In this document: in pieces, positions 57,561 to 64,000 of the stretch
How positions within the stretch are numbered: position 1 is the first letter of the stretch
Layout: each line of letters opens with the position of its first letter
NCBI GenBank assembly: GCA_027475525.1
Contig: JAMWFC010000036.1
Span: 62,001-126,000 of the forward strand
Length of the DNA: 64,000 nucleotides
From: Macrolepiota albuminosa
Lineage: Eukaryota; Basidiomycota; Agaricomycetes; Agaricales; Agaricaceae
Direction: 5' to 3'
Notes under the pieces: model-generated
Told to the model about the DNA's origin: nothing
Seen by the model: only the letters and a program-made list of their open reading frames with translations
Database searches by the model: none
Program-made: the position numbers and the translations under genes

Positions 57561-60500
57561 CGTTGGCATTCTCATATCCGTTGTTAACGCAGGACCCATT
57601 GGTGTAGACCTGTATCCATTGGGGAGGTCCCGTCCTCTTCTCATCTCAGTTTTGGCTTGTTTGCTGAGTTGCGCTTGTGTTTTCCAGTTTGTCTATTTCT
57701 TTTTCTGTGAAGACTCAGAAGCTTTCATAGATTGATGTTCCAGTATGCAGGTTTTTGTTGAAGAGGATCAACGTCTCACTGTTTATCTCTTTCTTTACAC
57801 CTTCTGTAGTCTGCTCCAGGTTGAGGTTTCCCAGATCCAGGGGGTTCCATCCGTCCCTCAACTGCTGAGTAACTTCCTTGTGTTTTGTCCGCATCTATGT
57901 GGGTGCTTACAACCCTCTGACCTCAGCTTTTTGCAGTTGTGGCATTTGCAGTTTCTTCTAGGCCTGTGGTTGTTGTTGAGGAAGCTGTTAGTGTTCTTGA
58001 TGAGGTCTAGTAGATCTCCAACAGTCCTAATTTTGTGGGTTTTTCTTTGGCACTTTGCTGATGCGGTGTTGAATCCTGGGTTCTTCATGCCTACTAGACC
58101 TGTGTGGTATCAGATTGGCATGTCGAGCCTTGTCCTGGGTTCTAGTTGCACCGGTGAGATGGTTATGTTGTGTTTTTTCACAGATCTCAGCATCATTTTG
58201 ATAGATTGTGGGAGGCCTTCTCCGCTCACTCTTGCGTTGGCAGTCAGTGTCTGGAGGAATACATTTTTGTATGCTTCATTTTCCTGTAGGTCCCATTTTT
58301 TGTTTAGGTTAATACGTATTAGTGAGTCCGCTATCTTTGCCCATGTTGGGTGGGCACTGCCTAGGTTTAGGTATCTCTTTGCTCTCATTAGGTCTATGGC
58401 CTCATTTCTGGCCTTAACATTTAGCAACTTTTTTCCCCCCTGTTTGATCGGTTTGATCAGTGTGTCCATTCCTACTGTTGGGTGAGCTGTACCTCCCCAC
58501 ATGAATTCTCTTATCATTTTAGTTAGTCTTGTTTCTATTTCTGAGGGCATACCTTGGACACTTGTCCGGTATTGTGTTCTCCCTCCTACTATCATGCCTA
58601 TTATTAGGTGTCGCCCATCTATCGTGGGGTGCCCCCTGTTCCACCTTGTCAGGTCTTGCATTATTTTCTCCAGTGTGGGTGCCCACCCACTGGGGTTATC
58701 TATGTGGTTACCGATGTATGAGCCTAGTAATCTCGTGGGCTCCCCTTCTTTTGCTATTTTGATTTCTTCCAGAATTTGCATTAGTGTTCCAGTCACCGTT
58801 CTTGTTGTAGTCAGGCTATTTCTGAAGCTTTTAGATTCCACAGGTATTATTGCGGTTTTCAAGACATTAAACTTTCCCCCAGATGCTTTGCACCAGTTTT
58901 CCAGGATATTTTTTAGGTCATCTAGGTTGTCACCTTCTGACAGGTATACGGTCGTGTCGTCTGCGAAGAGTTTTACTATTAGGTGTTCTGCTTCTTCTCC
59001 GATTTTGATTCCTCTGAGCTGTGAGTCCCTGAGCATCTGGGCGAGGGACTCTATTGCCAGGTTAAAGATTAGACAGGACATTGGATCTCCTTGTCTCACC
59101 CCCCGGGTCATTTTGTAGGGGGTGTTTTTTTTGCCGTTCACTATGGCTACCGTTTTTGCATCACAATATAGCATTTTAACTGTGTCTATGAAGTGTATGG
59201 GGAAACCGAAAGCTTCAAGTGTGGCCCATATGAATTCATATTGTATTCTATCGTACGCCTTTTCCTGGTCTAGACTAACAATCATGCCATTTACTTCTTT
59301 TTTCTCTCCCCATGCTATCACCAGGTTTGGCAGTTCCGTCTGGTCTTCTATTCTCTGGTTTTTCATCCCCATGCTATCACTAGGTTTGGCAGTTCCATCT
59401 GGTCTTCTATTCTCTGGTTTTTCATGAAGCCCGCCTGGTCAGGGTGGATTATTTCTGGGGCCACTTTGGCTAATTTTTTTGTGAGTATCTTGGTAAAGGT
59501 TTTGTAGTCCGTGTTAAGAACAGTTATAGGTCTGTAGTTTCCAGCATCTGCTCTATCACCCTTTTTGTATATCAGGCATAACCATCCGTCAGCAAACCCT
59601 GTGTTTTCTGTCACCCCATGGTTCTCAATGTTGTTGTATACTGCTGTGAGGTAATCCGCTACGTCATATGTGCTGGTAGAGACTTCTTCACTGTTTCTTT
59701 CTTCCTCACTGTCACTTTTCCCTGTTGTGTCTAGGAGGCTTTTCCATATCTCTTGCGGGATTCCATCAAGCCCTGCTGCTTTGCTGTTTGGTAGTTCTTC
59801 TATTGCTTCTCTGACCTCTTCTCTTGTGATGTTTGTGGCCAGCATCTCTGCGTGTGTCTCTCCTATCTTCACCTTAATATGGCTCAGGACTCTCTTTAGG
59901 TCTTTCTTGTATTCCCTTTCATTCTCTATTGGGTCCCTGTTTTGTAGGTCGTCATGATATCTTCCCATCAGGTTTGCCATTGTTTTCGATCTTCTGGTTA
60001 GTGGTCCCCCCAGTCTGTTTTTGTCTCATAACATGGTTATCATGTCCCATGCTTCCATGTTTTTATTTGCGTTTATCCATGGTTTCCGCAGAACTTCCCC
60101 TTCCAAAAAAAATTTTGCTTCTGTATTGTTACAAGTTCTCATCATTTTCATCCTTTTTAGATCCCTTATTTGGTCATCTATTAGGGCTACCTCCATGCTT
60201 TTTTGGTTACTGTCCCACTCTGTGTGGCTCAGTGCTCTACATTTGTCGACCTCCAGGGCACTTATTATTTGGTCCGTTTTTGAGGACAGGCACTTAGCGT
60301 ATTGTCTTATAATTCATAGCATTTCTTCCTTCATCTTCTTGTGGACTATTTGGGGGTTGTTCTCATGTGTTCTCACTGTCTCTGCCACTTGCATCTCTTT
60401 GTAGTACTTTTTGGCATGCTCATGTATTTTGGTCATCAGAGATTTGTGCTCTAGGAGGTAGAATGGCATAGTGTATCTTCCAGCTCCTTGGTGAGGTGTC

Positions 60501-61796
60501 CATGGATTTATTAGGCTCATGTGTGCTAACAGGTGGTCTGTCTGTATACCTGTTTGTTCTATTTTCCAGTTATGTGTGTATTTCAGAAGGCCTTCATTTA
60601 TGTATATCCAGTCGATCCAAGACTGTGTTGTGCTGTTTTTGGTTCTGAAGGTGTGGTCTATTTTCTCTGGGGTTTCCCTCCTCCACCCATCAATCACTTC
60701 TAGATGGGTCTTCAGGCTTGTGAGGGCTCTTACGGTGTTGGGAGGATCATTGTGTGGGGGGAGCCAGTCTGCTGAGTCTTTGATGACATTAAAGTCACCG
60801 AGCACGCATGTTGGTTTCTCCCATCTTTTTGCTTTCCATCGTCTTTCAAGCTCTTTCCAGAACTCCTTATTCTGGCGTGGCTGGTTTAGTGCATATACTG
60901 CTAAGCATGTGACTCTCATCTCCTGACTCCAAGGGATGCTGACTAGCATTGCCCTCCCTCTTACTACTGTTTCTGCATTGGCTTGCTGCCATTTGGTTGT
61001 TCTCTTGTTCAGTATTATTGCGACTCCCATTTTGTTTGGGGTTGACTCGTCCAGAGTTGCAAAAAAAATGGAGGCGCTTTTTGTATGTTCTATTTAGGCT
61101 TTCTGCACTCTCTTCTGTGAGGTGGGTCTCCTGCACAGTCAAGATGTCAATCCTCTCTGTTGTCATCAGATCACTTATTTCTTTCCATTTGTAGTCTGTG
61201 GAGCTTGAGCCAGCCCCTTTAACATTTAGTGTTGCTATTTTCAGGGCCCCTTTCCTTGGTGTTTTCCTGGTCCCTCTCTGTCTTTTGTTTATGCAATTTT
61301 CATTAACTACTGCGTCTTCTGTTTCCAGGTGACCTTCCAAGCTAAGCCGTTGGGAGGTCGCGTTGTGTTGCGGCGCTGCTTGGGGGCACTCATGCATGTC
61401 TGTGTGAGACACGTTGTTATAGAGGTTTCCCCTTCTTTCTGTGGTACATTGCCCTGGCATCATGTTGGAGGCATTTTCTTCTGGCCCATTGTGGCCATTT
61501 TCCCTTCTATCAGGGTCCTCTGCTGTCAAGAAGTTTGTTGCTTGTGTCGCAGCTTCTGCGGTTCTTTTTTCTGCCTCAGCTTGTCTAGCTGGCGCCCTTT
61601 CTGGGCCCCTGCCTCCATCGCTCCAGTGTGGGTCCTCAGGGAGATGACCGGCGGCTAGGTCATACACCCTTTCCCCCACTGAAGAGGTATAACCGTTTGC
61701 CTGTCTTTGTCTACCAATGTTAGTTATATCATATGTTACCTTGTGTCTTAATTCCATGTTGAGTTGTTGTTGTTGTTGTTGTGGGGGGGTCTCCAA
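57560..61796 (-). pseudogene. LINE ORF2: endonuclease, reverse transcriptase, partial RNase H
   Basis: A Gln-rich start (METPPQQQQQQ) leads to an APE-type endonuclease: KIATLNVKG and VQETHL at 61100-61230, LGDFNV near 60800, TDHLLAHMS near 60540. The reverse transcriptase has GLDGIPQEIW (59760), NYRPITVLN (59530), RGVRQGDPMS (59100) and intact FADDT (58965). A Cys/His cluster (CKCHNCKKLRSEGCKHPHRC, near 57930) follows. RNase H begins (VYTNGSCVNNG, near 57610) and is cut off. Frame breaks lie at an A8 run near 61065, at a 59-bp imperfect duplication (59308-59425), at stops near 60312 and 58110, and elsewhere. Confidence 0.85.
59308..59425 (-). repeat. 59-bp imperfect tandem duplication in LINE RT
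   Basis: 59308-59366 and 59367-59425 differ at two transition sites, one of them a CpG. It duplicates the NQRIEDQ region and shifts the frame. It differs from the 77-bp class in length and identity. Confidence 0.85.
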
Positions 61797-62028
61797 AAGG
61801 AGAGGGGGTTGTAGAGGCTACGCTGTGGTGGGCTTTTGTGGTCTAGGTTCCTCAGTATCTTTTCTTTTAGCCAGGTACTGTCTGACAATGCATTGGGGGG
61901 TCTATATATTAGTTCTTTTTAACAGGAGTTTGTATTTACGTGTGGCCTCTTCCTGTCTGTGAGTACCCATTTCCTCTGCTTCTATTTCCTGATCCTCCCC
62001 TACACCGGGGGTAGCCCCTTCCCCTCGC

Positions 62029-63963
62029 TCATCCATTGGGGGTGTTATGGTAGCAGTTGTATTTGTCTTCATCAGCAAAATCTGTCGTCCCTGCTATATC
62101 CCCAGGGCCTACTGGGCAGTATCTGAGCCAGCCTGGGAGTCGCAAGAAGGGGCAGTTGAACAAGTCATGGTCTGTGAACTTGCAGCCAGTGCATAATGGT
62201 TGCTCATTTTCACCAGTCAATGCATAGCCTTTCCCAAATGTGAGGGTTTTAAAGGTGCAGGCTCTCATCTTTCTGTGAAGGAGCTTGTACGTTTCTTCAT
62301 CAAGATTGGGGTCATTCTGGAAGTAGATGTTCCAGCATTGAATTGTGTTCATACACTGCTTGATTGGCAGGAAGGCCGCTCTGACATTGAGGATGTCGTT
62401 GACAGCTTTGTCAGAGGACAGGTTTGCGTGGTTCTCGATAATTGCTCTTATTTCAGGCGACGTGCAGAAGGTTTTTTTTGCAAGTTCTTCTATCAGTTCT
62501 CTCGCCCCTGATGTGTCATTGTATGTCCGGCCTTTTATAGTAAGAATGTATGAGTGCCTGGGGGGGCAGCGTGGGAGGAAGAAGATGGTAGCCTCTGGGG
62601 ATGCCACAACTTTATAGTAAGAATGTATGAGTGCCTGGGGGGGCAGCGTGGGAGGAAGAAGATGGTAGCCTCTGGGGATGCCACAACTCAAGGTCTAGAA
62701 GTCTATGTGCCTGCTGCAGGTCGAGGCCTATAACCAGGAGGTGGTATGGGTGTGGGTAGTGGTTTTCCCCTCCCAGTGGGAGCTCCTGCTCTGGAAAGAT
62801 TATGGCCAGGCTTTCATCATGTTTGATGTAAACCAGGTTTTTTATCACCTTTTTTATCATGTCTCCAGCTTTTGTCTTCCCTGCCTCTGTTGGTTCGTAC
62901 TTTGCTCAGTAGAGCCTAGCCCAAATTGTGGGTACTGTAATGTCCTCCCATTCGCTTAGGGTTTCCGTGGCTATATTGAAGGTGGGGCTCGCAGCCAGAT
63001 ATACCTTTGGCCATCCTCCTGGCGGTATTGCGGTCCTCCAGAAACCTTTTCCATTTGTCACCACATCCCCCTCCATTGTCTCGTACCAGAGTTCAGGGTT
63101 GGTTTTTGTCTGTGTTTTTTGGTTCTGATCCTTCATAGGGGTCAGGGTTCAGTGTGGCAACTTCCATTGGGTTGCCTATGCCTCCATTGTCTCAGGGGGA
63201 GTTCTGGGGTCCAGCACGGGCTTTGGCTTGTGTGGGGTTTTGGAAGGGTGCCATTTCTGAGGGGGCTTTTGACGGGAACGGCTTTTTCTTGGGTAGTGAC
63301 GTTGGAGGGGCTGGCACCGGTGCCTGGTTTGCCACCTTTGGGGTGATGCTATCCCTCCTTTTCCCAGTCTCAGCATTAGACATGGTCCCCTCTTTGGTAG
63401 TCTTGAGAGATGTGGTGGTCATAGCAGGGGTGGGGCTGTGGGCTCTCTGGTAGTCACCCTCGTCTCTGCTTGTGTCTGTTCTGCTCTCGGTTGCTTGCCT
63501 CTTTGTCATCCTTTTCTTTATAGGCGAGTCCGAGTGGGGACGCTTGTTCATCTCTGGGCATCTGGACGCTGTCTTCTTGGCCTTTTTGCGGGACTTTTGG
63601 GGGGTTACGGTTTGCCAGCCTTTTTAGGGCATTGTTGAACTCGTTGTTTTGGAGGAGGGCATTGACGTCCTCACTGACGAGTCCTAGTGTGTTGTCGACT
63701 TCTATTCTTTGGATTCCCATCATCTCGACATCCTCTTCCTGGGGAGTTTCCGATGGGGGGACCTTTAGATTGCACTGCTGTGCATCTACCATTTCACTGG
63801 ACAGTTTTGGAGAGGTGCGCTGTGTTGGGGAGCCGGTCACCACTTCCACGTAGAAGCGCTCAGACAGGGGCTGGATAATCTTTCCATGTGTACTCTGGTT
63901 CTGGGAGTGTAGCTTTTGGTTTGCCTTGGCTTGTTGGTTCCTGCTTATTCTTAGGTCTCGCAT
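62029..63963 (-). pseudogene. LINE ORF1, nucleic-acid-binding protein, multiply frameshifted
   Basis: It starts MRDLRISRNQQAKANQ. A charged, Pro-rich middle follows, then YLAASPTFNIATETL (about 62980) and HLLVIGLDLQQAH (about 62720). The tail has a CX2CX4HX4C knuckle (CTGCKFTDHDLFNC, about 62170) and ends YHNTPNG at 62029. Frame changes cluster at homopolymers (a C run near 63195, a G7 run near 62561) and at the 77-bp duplication. ORF1 proteins coat LINE RNA. Confidence 0.7.
62534..62687 (-). repeat. exact 77-bp tandem duplication in LINE ORF1
   Basis: 62534-62610 equals 62611-62687 (starting TTTATAGTAAG). This is the sixth exact 77-bp duplication seen in the window. Confidence 0.92.
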
Positions 63964-64000
63964 TTTGTCAGGATTTCCCTCTCTCTCTTTTTTCCTTCTG

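Larger units (their letters stand above)
57560..63963 (-). mobile_element. non-LTR retrotransposon (LINE) with APE, RT and RNase H, damaged
   Basis: Two coding regions read on the - strand: ORF1 (63963 to 62029) and ORF2 (61796 to 57560). The 3' end, including most of RNase H and any tail, is missing at the copia-2 junction. CpG content is intermediate. Clade is likely Tad/I-like from the APE-RT-RNase H layout. Confidence 0.85.

Noticed and set aside
1..64000. CRISPR arrays, rRNA genes and prokaryotic operons
   Set aside because: None seen. The intron-rich genes and retroelements mark this as fungal nuclear DNA.

Overview
This is a fungal nuclear window, most likely from an Agaricomycete (mushroom-forming basidiomycete). 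It has genes with many 43-50 nt introns carrying GCTGAC-type branch sites, a fruit-body-type secreted protein, an F-box family typical of Agaricomycetes, and KDZ, Tc1, Ty3, Ty1/copia and LINE elements of basidiomycete type. No bacterial, viral, rRNA or CRISPR features are visible.

Layout. Positions 1-2585 hold a degenerate tandem-repeat spacer. Positions 2586-9810 are a compact, CpG-normal gene block on the + strand: an Hsp70-like SSZ1 chaperone, a secreted fruit-body-type protein, and the autophagy protease ATG4, the last two only 41 bp apart. Positions 9811-11868 are repeat-rich spacer. Positions 11869-18130 hold a full-length Ty1/copia element on the - strand, with two LTRs and a TATAT target-site duplication. 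An F-box gene (18650-20340) and a DUF6534-like membrane-protein gene follow.

From about 22.5 to 37.6 kb the DNA is strongly CpG-depleted. It contains wrecks: a decayed second copy of the F-box locus, a MITE, a solo LTR, an Agaricomycete multicopy hypothetical gene, a viroplasmin-like (RNase H1 N-terminal) gene, a KDZ transposase and a truncated Tc1 element. A CpG-rich island (37.65-38.9 kb) full of GCGCTA/TAGCGC motifs interrupts this. Then come two decayed Ty3/gypsy elements (38.99-43.27 and 44.34-49.36 kb), an unidentified decayed spliced gene, a complete but stop-ridden Tc1 element (51063-52662), and a - strand Ty3 integrase fragment. At about 54.83 kb CpG returns with a second copia element (54847 to about 57560). 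That element abuts, at an odd junction, a - strand LINE filling the window to its end.

Two themes cut across the window. First, damage in the repeats is largely of the methyl-CpG deamination type (CGA to TGA stops, RT catalytic Asp to Asn, protease Ser to Leu). Second, at least six exact 77-bp tandem duplications, plus two near-matches with the same 77-bp spacing, occur at unrelated places. In both copia elements, removing one copy restores the reading frame. This is best explained as contigs joined with their k-mer overlap kept twice, so some apparent gene breaks are probably assembly artefacts. I do not see a clearly new enzymatic system. The most informative material is the intact/decayed paralogue pair, the half-tRNA-primed copia pair, the Tc1 pair, and the GCGCTA-motif island.
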